The notes beneath the pieces were generated by a model. That model made no database searches, was not told the origin of the DNA, and saw nothing but the letters and a program-made list of their open reading frames with translations. A program made the position numbers and the translations under genes. DNA of 64,000 nt, taken from NCBI GenBank assembly GCA_031213475.1, contig JARUPZ010000015.1:9204528-9268527 (forward strand), written 5' to 3'. Shown here in pieces: positions 32,906-45,762 of this stretch (position 1 is the first letter of the stretch; every line of letters starts with the position of its first letter). The DNA comes from Nereocystis luetkeana. Taxonomy: Eukaryota; Sar; Phaeophyceae; Laminariales; Laminariaceae.

Positions 32906-33294
32906 CTAGTAGATTATACACCTTTCGGGGAGGGTTCCGGGCAGCGTGAGCATTGGAGGCGAAGAGCAGCCCGGCCTACTGGGTTAGACTACAGTAGAGA
33001 AGACGATACATTGTCTTTGTTGTCGGGACTTTTTTGTGTTTTGTGGGCAGTGCAACACAGGTGATATTGCGATACCCTTTGTTTGATTCATAAATAACAA
33101 CAGCGTCACAGCAGGTCCAAATATATATGCTCTCACGTAGAAAACCAGAGACCGGCCTTTTTTTGGGCCCGTCAAACCCCCTTCTCGCCTACATATACAT
33201 TTGTTTTACAGTACGCGACAGCAGCTCCTTATCTCCTGTTTTGGTTACGTAAGGCTCGTGGTTTATTGTGTTGTCCGCGTTGAGCATAGGTGAC
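32906..33294. other. Gene-free stretch
   Basis: Nothing recognised. Confidence 0.3.
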
Positions 33295-33536
33295 GCGTTT
33301 TACTATAGAGGTGATAGCACATTTCCGCTAAAATGTTTCTGAAAAACGGGGCTTCTAAACCCAAAATCGTCGGAATGTCGGTCTTGTTTCGAAACATACA
33401 ATTTTTATACTTGGGCAATGGAATCTTCATCGGGATGCATTTTTTTTTCTTCTAAAGTATGCTTTCGGGTGAGGTGTGGAGCTCCTCAAGTGAGGAGCTT
33501 CACAAAAAATAGAGTGAACCTCTACCGTAAAAACGC
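33295..33536. mobile_element. MITE-3 copy 1
   Basis: Ends GCGTTTTACTATAGAGGT and its inverse (acctctaccgtaaaaacgc). The interior (cccaaaatcgtcggaatg…gaggtgtggagctcctcaagtgagg) is shared with 40962-41202 (inverted) and 40204-40455. No coding capacity. Confidence 0.75.
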
Positions 33537-33546
33537 CTCAGGTTTT

Positions 33547-33637
33547 CAACCCTACTAGGACTGCAGTCCCGTCGTGGGGACAAACTACTTATTATCAAAG
33601 TGGTTTCTCCCCAAAACTGCAGTTCTTATAGGGTTAA
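33547..33637. mobile_element. MITE-2 copy
   Basis: AACCCTACTAGGACTGCAGTCCCG … tgcagttcttatagggttaa, palindromic. It lies 10 bp from MITE-3, so two elements abut. Confidence 0.8.
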
Positions 33638-34235
33638 AGGCTACCAGGTATTAAACATCTGGTAGTATTTATAGTGGCATTCCTCAAATGCTTGGCTACA
33701 ATTTTTTTTAATTGAAAAACTCAGATCAGCCTGAAACTCTTAATTTCTAGATTATCAACACTTTTCGCGTACTAAATTTGGTGCAGTCAGTCTAGGAGTC
33801 AACCCGCGGTCTATACGTATATTGTCAAAAAAACTATGTCATCCTACTACAATGCCATCCGTTGCAACGGATTGCACAGAACACGTCGTACGACTTCGTT
33901 CATCAAGCACAATACATGCGGTACATACAGTACCACCGTTGCACAACAGCACGACAAGGCAGTGACGTGCAGCAGTGCAGCAGGGGGCACATAATGATTG
34001 ATGAGAGCCTTCGTACCGTATTTTTGGAAGAAGAGCCTTGAGGTTTTGGTGGCTCTTACGTTCTTCATCAATGAACACTGGAGATGTTCGATACCTGGTA
34101 CCTTTTAGGGATTACCCTCATCGCCATAGTTCAATGGCGCGTGCCTGGTATGTGAAAACTAAGTTTTGTCTTCAATTACCTTGGATCCATTCAAAGTATC
34201 GTGTCCGAAACTCATAAATTGCCCCCCACCCCCTT
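33638..34235. other. Gene-free stretch
   Basis: Two TACCWGGTA motifs (33642-33650, 34092-34100). No gene recognised. Confidence 0.3.
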
Positions 34236-34618
34236 TGTGCGAGGTAAAAAACTCCGCACGAGGGAGTTGGTCGTATCACGTACCTGGTAGTGTTCATGGT
34301 AAGGCACCCAAGAGGCGGTTACGTAGTACTCCCATTGCTGTCTCTGGAAGTGGCTACACCGGAAATTGAAGCTGACATCCATAAGCAAGCCCGCCTCACA
34401 AGCTGTTCCGTGTAGGAAGCAGCTCACCCTTCATGCGACTCGCCGGGCACCTCACGGCGCTTCGTGCTTGGTGCAAGCAATGTCTGCCTGGTCGGTGAAA
34501 ACCCGACATGCTCCGTCCCGGCATTATTGTAGGGATGCGAGTGTCTATGGTAATAACATACGACTACGGCCATGCATGATACCAGGTATCGAGTACATAT
34601 CTCCTATCGAGTACCCCC
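34236..34618 (+). repeat. Repeat X, 5'-truncated copy with two micro-insertions
   Basis: Matches X from gtgcgaggtaaa to the C-rich end. Relative to 31698-32230 and 43391-43848 it carries two exact 7-bp insertions, producing TACCTGGTA at 34281-34289 and TACCAGGTA at 34580-34588. Confidence 0.8.
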
Positions 34619-35462
34619 CCCCCATGCACCCAACGGCTCACGCACGGTCATAGCAGTTTATTTGCACCTAATTTGTACTCCGGGCCAACAACAATAACAA
34701 CAAAGCGGTTGAATTGATTGAATTGATTGAATCCGCCTGAGCATGTTGAGATCTTGAAGGGGAGATGAACGGGTCAAGCCGTATTACACGCATATTATCT
34801 GTTGTGCATGGCTGACAGATGAGACTACCCCTGGGACGAATTTCGAAAATGATTCTCTCGATATGATAGTGGGGAAGGTGCAAACGCCGAGCGATGCATC
34901 TACAGTATGGACATTGAGAATATCTCGTCGAGATCTTTCGAAAGGCACTGCTCGTACGTACGTATTTTCGTTGTTGTGCCCTCCTGGATTTGGAGAAACT
35001 CGGCACGGAAAATTGCCCCAGGGGGGAGTGTTGTCTTGCGTGTCACCAGTTTACGGTAGCCAGCTTCGGATGGTCGCTTCTGGCACCCTCGCACGTGGAA
35101 ACAAGGTGCTGTACTGCAGCAGGCGGCACCACGCACTATAACATGACACGGATGATATGATCAAAGTCGAGACACTTTGTATCCTTGGGCAGGTTCCAGT
35201 ACACGGCAACCACATCACAACTGCAGTTTCGAGTAAGTATTCGGTAATTTACCATCGTCGAAAAGCTGTGATCAGCGCCACGAACTACACAGCAGTTCAC
35301 CTAAGAAGGAGGAAACGAGCAGTAATAAGAAAGGCAGCCTGATATCCGTAGGAAGATCAGAAATAAATCCGGATCGTCATACGACTGAAAGGAGTGTTCA
35401 ACGCACCCCTGCTCAAATAAAAGATCTAGCCTGGGCCAGCTAGCTTGTTCCTTATTATAGTA
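34619..35462. other. Gene-free stretch
   Basis: No supported exon. A 92-codon + frame (34863-35141) has no recognised domain. Confidence 0.3.
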
Positions 35463-35569
35463 TTACGGGGGACCCTAGTTAATAGGACCTATGGTGTACA
35501 TAAAAAAAACTATATATTTAACCATTTTTACTAACAACATTTGGTCCTGTTAACTATGGCCCCCCGTAA
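35463..35569. mobile_element. MITE-1 copy
   Basis: TTACGGGGGACCCTAGTTAA … CTATGGCCCCCCGTAA with TA at 35461-35462 and 35570-35571. A/T-rich centre as in other copies. Confidence 0.9.
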
Positions 35570-36167
35570 TAGGTGTCCTGTACTCCTGTAATGTATGTAC
35601 TGTATTAAGTTGTAATGATGTATTCGACGCGATGGTTGCTGCATGCTGATAATTATATGATGCGCGTGCTGGTGGTTGCTGCATGCAGTAGAGAGCACGG
35701 CACATCGTCTTATCATCTTATCATGCCGCATCATTTCTTTAAAAAGTTGTGTACGACGTGTACACCGGTGCATAGGTCCATCCCCCGAATTCCGATTAGA
35801 ACCAAGCAGTGCTACTCTGTACACAGTAGTAATACCTTGCGCACGTCGCGCAGATCACGATCTATTAACATACCAGGTATCATATTCGTAGTTCCTCGCC
35901 TGTGTTCATGAGGGGTTTTGCAGGATCTGCATATTAATAGTACACATCCAACCCGGGAAACATACAGATGTTAGACCTCATGTGCTGTAGATTGTTCGGC
36001 TCCCACCCGTCAACATGACGAGCTACAGCTCAGTAGTGACATACGTAGATCATGCAAAGCAGGGAGATGTCTTCCCTGAGATATTTAGCTCCTCAAGTGT
36101 CAATCGATTACTTGTCCAATGTGTGAAACCTTCACACGTCAGACACATCATGATCTATCTACATACA

Positions 36168-36345
36168 CCTATCTATCTATCTACAGTAGATCATCTACCC
36201 CTCTCCTCACCTGCCGTTGTTGTGAGAGGTTGTGCAGGATCTGCGTATACAGTAAAAATCTATCTATCTACAGTAGATCATCTACCCCTCTCCTCACCTG
36301 CCGTTGTTGTGAGAGGTTGTGCAGGATCTGCGTATACAGTAAAAA
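36168..36345 (+). repeat. Tandem duplication, unit about 87 bp, two copies
   Basis: ctatctatctacagtagatcatctacccctctcctcacctgcc…gtgcaggatctgcgtatacagtaaaaa occurs twice almost identically. Diverged relatives at about 35905-35950 and 46430-46510 (gttgtgcaggatctg) show it belongs to a dispersed family. Confidence 0.8.
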
Positions 36346-39300
36346 ACTAATAAGGAGCAGGTCAATATGAAAGCCAGGCTGATATTGAGAGTAAAATATG
36401 AAATTCGAGCGCCGTTAGATTGGAACTACCTGTGGTGGTGGTGTAGAAAACACCCCCGCTCAAATAAGAAATCCACTCTGAGTTCGTTTCCCTGCCACTT
36501 GTAATAATGCGCCCTGTGCTGTATAGTGCAGATCCAACCAAGGAAACGTGTGCTTCAGAAAATGCAGAATTTGCGGGTCCCGCCACGGCATCGATCAGGA
36601 ATGTATCTGCCCAGAAATATCTAGACCATGAAGTGGGAAGGGATGATCTATCAGAGGTAGGTAGGTGTGAAACCAGTTCACTCGCACATTTTCGGCGGGG
36701 AAAACAAGCGTTTTCAAAAATCAAACGAAAAAAGAGCAAAATAATCGGTCGTGGTCACCGCAGTCAGCATTGTTCGGCTTTCTTGCACGCTTGTCATTAT
36801 GAGCGGATCTTGCAAGAGAAACGCCAACCCCGTGTCTGCCTACTGTAAACGTTCAGACGGCATGGGCCCGACGCGAACGCAATGATCCCAGCGCTTGTCA
36901 ATCCTCGTATCCGGCTCGCAGATGATCCGAATCCGCACTTCGAAAATCTTGGCCATTTTTTCGTTTTCGTTTTTGCCAACAAATCGCTCTTGTTGTCCAA
37001 ATAGGATCGGGGGTTGGAGTTTTGAGAGTCGTGGAAATACCTGTGGCGCAAAGCACGGCATCGCTGGTTCGCACCCTTCCCGCGCACAGCAGTTACACGA
37101 TCCACAATCGCCGACTAGACATTCATTGCTGGTGGATAATAGTTGAATGCATCCACCACCCGACCCGCGGCGTAGGCAGCAAGAGCCAAGAAGAGCACGC
37201 GAATTGTCATCAAAAACTACCAACCGAAAAAAAAACTGAGCTTGAAACTTTACCTTCTCACTTCTCACTGCTCTCACTGACGAAAAGCGCGCCGTCGTGT
37301 CCTTCCAATAGGAGGACGGGCGGATCTCTTCCCTCGTGTGGCAGCGAAGAATGCACTTCGCCGATCACCCTGTCGTGTGTCCGCGCTCACCGTGTTTTCT
37401 TGCTCACATTTGTCATGCACGCGGGAAAAGCCCAACCCCTGGCCCCTGGTTGTATGGAAAACTTTTACACCCAAGCTTATTAATGGGGGACCCAGCAAAC
37501 ATATGGAATACAGCACCAAGAATTATTTCCCGGTCGGTATATTCCTGTCCAATCACATGCCTTCCTGAAAGGTCAACCGACGGAAAAAATAGACTGTTAG
37601 CTGTAGCCTATCAGCTGTTAGCTGTTACCCTGTCTGCTGCCTGCCGTCGCTATTACGCCGCATGCAGCGGGCTGGGAGCTGCGAGTGAGAGCCTGTATCC
37701 TCGTCCGCCGTGGACGCAGGCATGTTCTTATTGTGGCTACTCGTACGTCCGCATGAGCTGGAGAATCTAAGTGTGGTTAAGTCTCATCATCCCCTTTCGC
37801 TGAATTTGCACGGCCGACTTCCGCGGCTCACACCAGCAAGCAGTATAGCACCGAGCCTCAGCAGCACGTGCGACTGTCGTACGTCTGCTGTTCTCTTGAT
37901 ACTACAAGCAGCTTGTAATGCTACTGCTACCATAAGGTGTTGCACCAACTCGACCGCTTTTGCCCATTTTGACGGCAGCAGGGATGCCAAGTGAAGCTGC
38001 CCGAGCGCCAAGCGGGTATAGGCTGTCAGTAGTCAACTTCAAGAGATTGGACCGAAGTACCCCTCGCAGCACGCGCACCAGACGGCCTTCGCCTAGGCAG
38101 GCGGGAGAGCAGGTGCGACGGCGGGCCGGTGTGCCCAACCGCCGGCTATGGGAGCAGATGCGAGGATCAGCAACAAGATAGGCAGGCAAAGAGGGCAGGG
38201 TCTTACGGGGCGCTTTTCGAACTCTGGCCAGTGGGATGGTGGTGGGATACGGGGTAAATAGCCACCGTATATACTCGGCAACGCCAGGTTATCAAGATGT
38301 TCACGCAAAGCTACTAAGATGTATGAAATGCAGCAAGTGTAAAGTAAAGGCGCGGCGGGCAGGAGTATGATATAATAATAGCAGTGCCCTCGATGGGTTA
38401 GCAGGGCACAGCTTTACTCAGCAAGAAGCTCATCCACCAGTGCTACTTTCTGCGAGTGCCACGAGGAAATCAAGAGGAAGGCGTCCGAGCGCAATACGTA
38501 AATAAGTGGCAAGTCTATATCTATTCCATCAGTAGATTACAAGGCAGCAGGCACATGTACTTTGAGTCTGCACGTACTGCAGGGCTCCGCATGCTCGGGG
38601 AAGGAACTCGGGGTTGAGAGTGGGGTTGCAACCCTCGCCGAAGGGTGGCACGTTGATGAAAATCGCCGCCCCACTTTTGAGGACATTCGTAATTCGTGGT
38701 TTGGGTTTTCGTCGTGACATGCCCCCGCCAACAACAAACATGCCATCTACAAGTAAGTGGGTAGTGTACGTTCAGCGCATGATCTCTCCAATACACATAC
38801 AGTACGTGAAGGTGCGGCCAGGATGCATATCTGGTAAAGTACCACCTCCTATGTGTCATATCGGTAGCGCATGGCACGAATAACCGCCCCGCCGAGCTAC
38901 TGAACGACTGCTCCTGCGATGGGGCACCCTTCGTTTAGGCGGAGTATTTCGGGGCTACCTTGTGATTGGCAGTACCCAGGGCAGACTGTTCGTCTCCGCG
39001 AAGCCCTTCCTCGCCCCGCTCCCCCCTCGGGTTAGAGGTATCGGTCACTGGCAACGATTAGGTTATGGCCTAGTTTCCGCCCGACTCTAAAGCCGCGGGA
39101 TGTGCCTGGTTACTGCATGGCGGAGAAGTCCGGATACCATGTAGTCGCTGACCTGCAGTAATCATTTCGAGGTTCTCGTTGCATGAGCACACCAATTTCC
39201 TTCTGTCCCAAACACGTTCTACCACCCCAAGTTTACGCTTCGCAAAAACTTGCTTGTCATGTTGTCGCGCATAGTGTACCTCCCTGATCCCCCCCTTCGC

Positions 39301-40203
39301 CCTGTGCTTTAGCGGTCCTCAACCTATATAGGACTGCATTCCCGCTGTGAGGACAATACACTTGGTGTTTGACTCATTTTGAGGTTTCTGTAGAGTGCAG
39401 TAGCAAGAGGATAAACTCTGAACAAAAAAACGCCCTGAGGCTGCCCCAGTCGTGTCGGCACGCGGCACCAAGGGCCACATGTCTCGACTTCCCGATAGGA
39501 ATGGCCCTTTTGCCCACTGTGGAATGGTGACGACATTTTCAGCCTCACCACGTTCGTTCGTGTACATGGCCGTATTGGAATCTGCTGTTTGCCAGCAAAT
39601 AAACAATACCAGGTATACGACCCCCATTCGGCTACTGTTGTCACAGCGAAAAAATAAATAAACAACCAGTTGTATTCGGAGAAGCATCGGTAGAATCCGG
39701 TGTAAACTAGTCTGTGAAAGTAGTGATACACCCGACACACCACCTCTAGCAACGTAAAACGGCAACACTTGATGGCAACCACACCGCGAGAAAAAACATA
39801 CCCGATACGTAAGCATATACCGTAGAGAGCGTTGACTTCGCGCAGGGATCCGACCGTTTTTCAGCGCTCGATTTTTCAAGAACAGGAAGGTTGGTAATAC
39901 CGAACAACTCGTTTTCGGAAACTCTGGTCCAGAGTCCCCCGAAAATAGAGCGTTCGGCTTTTACTAGCACTCTTGCAGTTGTCGAGAAAACGAGCGCTCA
40001 AAAACGATTGCGCTCATGTGTAAACTCAACGCGCTCTGCGGCATTTCGAGTTGGAACCCGCGGCAGCATCGTTCGTGCTCCGTCTATGACCGCGCCAGCC
40101 AAAAGGGAGGCGCCCTAATGGTGTTACGTGTAGCGCGGTGACGTTGTGTGTGATGTTGTCAAAACTACTGCACAGCAATAATAGCATATATGCGTGTGCT
40201 AAT
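36346..40203. other. Long gene-poor stretch
   Basis: Several short frames but none with splice sites plus a recognisable domain. A GC-rich patch (37.6-38.2 kb) and another at 38.9-39.1 kb are the only compositional exceptions. Contains a partial MITE-2 (about 39325-39390) and one TACCAGGTA (39607-39615). Confidence 0.35.
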
Positions 40204-40455
40204 TTAGGGGTAGCACTTAATGGCGAAAATACTTTCTGAACGACGGAGCTCCTTGACCCAAAATCGTGGTAGCGCGTTTCTTTTCTTGCGACATTAGTTT
40301 TAGTAGACCTATTGATCGGCCATGGGATCGTTCGCCGGGTTACACTTCCAATTTTTTCAAAAATCAACTTTTGGGGTGACTTAGAAATAGGTTAGAGCTT
40401 CTTAAGTGAGGGACCTCAGAAAAAACACAATCGCGCACCTCCACCTTAGCATGTG
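40204..40455. mobile_element. MITE-3 copy 2 (diverged)
   Basis: Interior landmarks of MITE-3 (ctttctgaacgacggagctcc…cccaaaatcgtggtag…aagtgagggacctcag…acctcc) but with eroded ends. Confidence 0.6.
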
Positions 40456-40961
40456 CTTGTACTACCATAGTTTTAATAGGTTTGCCGCCCGACTGTGTAT
40501 GCGTGCGTGTGTGCAAATAGCAAAAAAAAGACGATTGAAGCAAACCTCAAGACGCGTCTAAAAACAACATCCCGAACCGATTGACGGATATACCTGAGTA
40601 CATCATACATACAAAATTCCTCCCAACCCAAATCGACCCTGTATCACATCCGTCCACATATGTATTGTAGACTGCAACAGGGTGTAGCCTACAACAGGTT
40701 GTAACATTTTTTGTCGTAGCCCCAAGTTTATGGGTACTATATACTCGTAGCATGTATTGGTCCTCGCAGTTGGAGGGGGTAGGGCCAGGAGAGAACAGGG
40801 AGGTGGGTGCAGTTTTTGTAGTTTTTGGCTGTTGGCAAAATTGTTTCACGCTTTTGCTTTTAGTCGCCTGGGTGTTTTGCCTTTCCTTCAATGTTTTTTA
40901 TATTGACACTCACGCTACACATTGTCAGATTGCAAGTGAAGTAATCATGTAGGTAAATGCC
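40456..40961. other. Gene-free stretch
   Basis: Nothing recognised. Confidence 0.3.
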
Positions 40962-41202
40962 GCGTTCTACAATAGAGGTCCACCCTAATTTTTCTGAGGT
41001 CCCCCACTTAACGAGATCCATACCTCACCAGAAAACTGACTTCATCAAAAATCATATTACATCCCTATGAATAATCCCATGGTCCAAAGTATATCAAAAC
41101 GTCATTTTTCGAAACATGATTGGCATTCCGACGATTTTGGGGTGAGGAGCCCCGTCGTTCAGAAAATATTCCAGCGGAAGTGCCACCTCCATCGTAAAAC
41201 GC
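40962..41202. mobile_element. MITE-3 copy 3 (inverted)
   Basis: GCGTTCTACAATAGAGGTCC … acctccatcgtaaaacgc. The interior is the inverse of copy 1. Confidence 0.75.
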
Positions 41203-41270
41203 GTCGCCATGACTTCTTTCGGTGGTTATTTTGTATAGCTTGGTAGGTATTACGTCATTCAGTCAGTGGT

Positions 41271-41700
41271 CATTGGTTGCCGTCGGCAGAAAAGTATCGC
41301 ACGTACTGCAGGCGGTATGTACAATGGCCGTTAGCTATTGTGAGGGGCGGCCGCGCGCGCGCTTGTTGTGGGCGAACAAACCCTGAAAACAAACTAAAAG
41401 CAGCACCCGGCCTTCCCACGTGGCCCCCCAACTGTAGACTATACTATAGCGGTCGTTGGCGTTTGTAAGGGACGCGCCCGAGCTCGATTTTGGGCGGGCG
41501 ACACAAGGATTGAGACGAGGAAAAAAAGAGAGAAAGGGTTTCCCACATGGTGCCCCGCCGTAGTACTGGTCTGGTCCGGCGCCGCTTACCTTCATAGAGG
41601 GGACGGGATGTGGTGCGATCGACGTGGTATGGGCGTCCCTGGTTAGGAACAAATTGCGGCGGCAATTTATAACCCGAGAAGAGCAAATGCCCTTGTAGGG
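41271..41700 (-). repeat. Dispersed repeat (unnamed), copy 1
   Basis: Pairs with 42788-43115: ggtcggcag…tatcgcacg, ggcggtat…aatgg, gagctcg, ccgtagtact, gatgtggtgcg, cgacgtggtatgg, aataacccgag. Diverged to perhaps 70-75% by eye. No conserved frame, class unknown. Confidence 0.6.
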
Positions 41701-42787
41701 GTGGTGCCTTATTTTCTGAGGTACTCACATGGCGAATTCAATATCCCATCCGAAACATGCCTTTGAAGAACGTTTGTTCGCGTAACCCGACCAACACTTC
41801 TAGGCGCTACGTAGTCCAAAGAAAGTGTACTATGTAAAGTGTTATACCAGCAACAGCCTTTAGTTGCTCGGTTGAAGAGCTGAGTCGGTCAGAAATTATT
41901 GCCTCAGGAGGCAAAAAAAAGTGCACCCCACAGCGTAGAAAGAGTCAGAAATGGTACAGTCAGAAACGGTACAGCAAGAAGCGGTAGTGTCGCTCCCCTA
42001 TCCCTTTGGTTTTGGGATTCTCAGTTTCACGATAGTATGCGAAGTGGAAAATTCTTTGTGGAAGCCCGTTTCCGACTCTCCATTCCGGAATCTTGAATCT
42101 CGATTTTAAACAATAACATAGAAATGATTTCTTCCCCCCCAGATGAAACCCTTGTGGAAGCATTACATATTTTTTATTGTGGTAACATTGGGCTTTTGAT
42201 TATCAGTTCGCCGGAGGAATGAAAATATAAAATTAAACAAAATAAATCGGGTGCATCTATATCCACTGTGTTTGGCATGGAAGTTCAATTTATAATTTTA
42301 ATAGTCTCGCTCCCTGTAGGGGGGGGTGGCGAGATTCCAGATTCCTGATTGCGGACTCCCGAAAGTTGTTGTGAACGGGGCTTCAATACTGCGCGACTAG
42401 CTTATGAAGCCCTAGCCACTCTTTCGAGTAGCATAACCGCTCTTCCGAGTAGCCTATTAATAGTGGCCTAAACCCGGTACGTAGTGAACATGGGAGTCTC
42501 CCCCCCTCCGGTGCTTGGGCAAACAACGCACCCATACAATGGGCGTTGTAGCCCCCATACCCTCCCAGTACCCCATCTCGAACGGAAGGCGTGGTCAACG
42601 GTTAAATAACGAAGGTAAGCACCGAAGGAGCACCCCCCCCCACTTCCCCCGCCCCCGTACCACGCGCAGCCTTGTGAGGTTGGCTCGCCGAAGCAGGTGC
42701 TGGTATACTGCATGATGTATTACACGAATGATACCATTCATAATTCTCGTAGCCCAAACAGTCGTAGGAATTGTATACCAGGTATAT
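41701..42787. other. Gene-free stretch
   Basis: Contains pseudo-tandem short repeats at 41945-41980 (agaaacggtacag) and a TACCAGGTA at 42776-42784. Nothing else recognised. Confidence 0.3.
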
Positions 42788-43115
42788 TTCAGTGGTTGCT
42801 GATTGGGGTCGGCAGGGAACTACGAGCGTATCGCACGCACTGTATGTAGGCGGTATTATGATAATGGTCGTTGGAATTTGTTGTAAGGGGGTGCGCGCGA
42901 GCTCGCTTCGAAAAACGCTTTGAGACAAAAACAAAGAGAGCAAAAACACCAGGGCTTTCCCACGTAGCCCCCCACCGCAGTACTTACTAAACCAGGCCGA
43001 CGCCGGTTAACTTCACAGAGCAGACCGGATGTGGTGCGGCCGAGGTGGTATGGCTGTTCCTGAGTCGTAAGAACTTGGCGGCCATCAATAACCCGAGCAT
43101 CGGTACAGTATAGGG
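42788..43115 (-). repeat. Dispersed repeat (unnamed), copy 2
   Basis: Second copy of the 41271-41700 repeat, same orientation. Confidence 0.6.
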
Positions 43116-43390
43116 GACTACGGTTTCGTGTTCCCGACACTCTTTTCCTGTTCCAGCGCCCCTGCCTTTGGCTGAATTTGCTATTCTTCTGAAAATCTGG
43201 AGATGAAGAAACACACCTTGACCTGGCCCATTCTCGCCCCTTCTCCATGTAATCCTCCATGTTGAGTTTTGTCGCACCGACACTTTTTGTTCGTTGAAAC
43301 GCCTCTACTCTAGTTCGGTTTTGCTCTCCTCTTCTCCTAAAGCCACCAACCAAAACGAAACACGCCTCCCCTATTTTAAATGTAGGTTGG

Positions 43391-43848
43391 GTGGGCGTCG
43401 ATTGGCATGCCGCCCACTTCGTGAGCTAGATCGCCAATGCGCCGTTTTCGTCACATCTGGTGATCGAGTTAGAGTATTTGTGAGGGGTGGAGATCCTCTA
43501 CTCCGCACAAGGGGAATGATCGTATCACGTAGTTTTCAATGGTAAGACACCCACGAGGCAGATACATTGTACCCCCGTTGCTGTCTTTGGAAGTGGCCGC
43601 ACCAGAAAAAATAATAGCTTAGTGAAGCTGTCATCCATATGCACGTCCGCCTCACAGGCGGTTTTTAGTAGGATGCAACTCACCCCCCATGCGACTCGCC
43701 GAACACCTCACAGCACTTCGCGCTAGGTGCAAGCAATGTCTGCCTGGTCCGTGAACGCCCGACATGGTCCGTCCCAGCATTATTGTAGGGGTGCGAGGCT
43801 CTGTGGTCATACGACTACGGCCATGCATGATATCGAGTACACCCCCCA
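43391..43848 (+). repeat. Repeat X, near full-length copy
   Basis: Aligns along its length with 31719-32225. It has no TACCWGGTA at the two places where the 34236-34618 copy has one, and so serves as an empty-site reference. Confidence 0.75.
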
Positions 43849-44540
43849 CACCCCGAGCGCGCCCAAGCCTCCGTTCAACTACATTATACTATTAGTAGTA
43901 AGCTGCAGTAGGCCCTCTCACTAGAACGAATACCGAAAAAAAAGCAGTTCGACATTGCCCGGTAAGTAACAACTTCGGCAGCGGTTGCACCTATAGCACT
44001 TTGGGCGGAATGTAAGGACCGTTTGGTGTTCCTATTTATACCCCAACGGTCCCTATGTTTCTGCCCAGAGTTGTATGAGGTTAGCGTGGAAGACACCCAT
44101 TTTTCTCAGCTAAGAAATAGTTAGCCTGGACCCATGTCCCAGTTTCTTTTTAAAGGACCCCGCTACTGCAGTACTACTGTTTAGACGAATGACAGTTCCT
44201 CGCCATGAGACACAAGACTCTGCCCGACACCGACTAGAAGAGGAATACGCAACATACGAAGTAGAAGCACTTTTAATTCATAAATTGGGAGATCAGAAAA
44301 ATCGTTCCGGCTTCGAACGTTTCACGTCTCGGACAAATGATCGACATTTTTATGGCACCCACAGTTCCATGATTTGTGCCTAATCACTTCCTTTGTTGTT
44401 ATCGCCAATTTTGCTGCTACGGCAAAACTGGCGATGGCAACAGCTAACTCCTACAAAACATAGAACTTTCGGGGGTAGGTAGAATACTGATCTCTTATGT
44501 TCTAGCTAAGGTTGCCGGGTGGGAGCTGAACAATCTGCAC
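43849..44540. other. Gene-free stretch
   Basis: A 64-codon frame at 44189-44383 contains EEEYATYEVEALLIHKL, faintly like a chromodomain start, but this is too weak to call. Confidence 0.3.
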
Positions 44541-44639
44541 GATCCCTTTTAGAAGTGCAGTCCCGTTGTGGGGACAATACTACTCAAATTCCAAGTAGTT
44601 TGTCCCCCGAAACGGGACAGCAGTCCTAAAAGTGTCAAC
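44541..44639. mobile_element. MITE-2 copy
   Basis: cttttagaagtgcagtcccgttgtggggacaa … ttgtcccccgaaacgggacagcagtcctaaaag. Long palindrome. Confidence 0.8.
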
Positions 44640-44822
44640 GGCATACTTCCTGACTTGGATCTGCACCACAAAGATCTTGCACAACATATCATAACGGTAC
44701 ATTGAGATCTAGATGATCTACAGATAGATCATGATCTGTCCGAGATGTGAAATTTTTGCACGAATCATACTGTTGCTGTAGACATACATGTACCATACGT
44801 AGCCATACTTTGGTATTGAATG

Positions 44823-45163
44823 CCGGTCGCCCCGGTGGTTCAAGTGGTTAACCTCGAGTTCTACTTGTTTGAGTCCTGGGTTCGAGCCCCAGGTGGGTCG
44901 GACTTTGACTTTATTTGCAAAAATAAAAAAAAGGATTCAATTGTTGAGAGCGCCTTGCAGCGTGGGTAGGCACAATTCGATGCGAGTCGACAAGGGAAGA
45001 AAAGGCTGAAATCTTCTCGCGATAAAATTGAAGGCACGTACCGTAGCGGGAAGGGGGGAGAAGAGCCTGCTATGTGACCCCGGATCTGAGTTACGAGTTG
45101 GAAGGAGAGAGAGAAGAAGATGTGCGAAGAAAATGAATGGGATGAGAAAAAAATAAAAAAAAA
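44823..45163 (+). mobile_element. SINE family A, copy 6
   Basis: Complete copy. A short tgaat lies on both sides (…ggtattgaat before, aaatgaatt after), possibly a remnant target duplication. Confidence 0.9.
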
Positions 45164-45418
45164 TGAATTACCGCATTATATTGTGTAGTACACACCCTGC
45201 CCCACGTGAAAAATAGAGGCTGACCCAACCTAAAATTCGATGTGTGTGTTTCGTTATGTTTCTTGAGTTTCGCCTCGACGAGGGGCCCCGGCATGAGACC
45301 CGGCATGAGAGATGAGGGTGCTGGCGTGTGAATATTTTCCTTGTCGTATCCAGTACGCATGGCATGGCATGGCATTCATTGCATTGTCTACTCTCACTTC
45401 GCTTTCTGCTTTTCAACG

Positions 45419-45762
45419 TCCACGGTGGCTTTGTGGGTGGTCCGCGTGCCTGGTAAGATCAATTTTGTGGGTTCGAGTCTCACCGAGTGCGTATTCGTAC
45501 TCGTAAGGACTTTATCTTGCATAAACAAATGTTATTAGTGGCGGGAGCCGCGAGAGCGTGGGTTGCGAGTAGCAACACTCGATGAAAATCGCCGAGCAGT
45601 GATAATGCTGCATCCTATGCGCGACAAAAATAAAGGGACGTACCGAGGGGGAGTAGGGACGACACCTGCGGCCACGGCTTGTCCAGAAGATCGCTGAAGG
45701 TAAATAAAACTTTCTACGAGATAAGCTGGAAAGCGAAAGCGACAATGATTAAAAAAAAAAAC
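45419..45762 (+). mobile_element. SINE family B, copy 2
   Basis: Intact pol III signals: A-box region GTGGCTTTGTGGGTGGTC and B box GTGGGTTCGAGTCTC. Core and A-rich tail as in 6484-6835. Confidence 0.85.

Noticed and set aside
38890-39130. GC-rich patch that might be an rRNA or other structured RNA
   Set aside because: No conserved rRNA motif could be matched.
44189-44383. Chromodomain-like start (YEVEALL) that could be a retrotransposon remnant
   Set aside because: Only a few residues fit, and the typical aromatic and Lys-Trp positions that should follow are absent.
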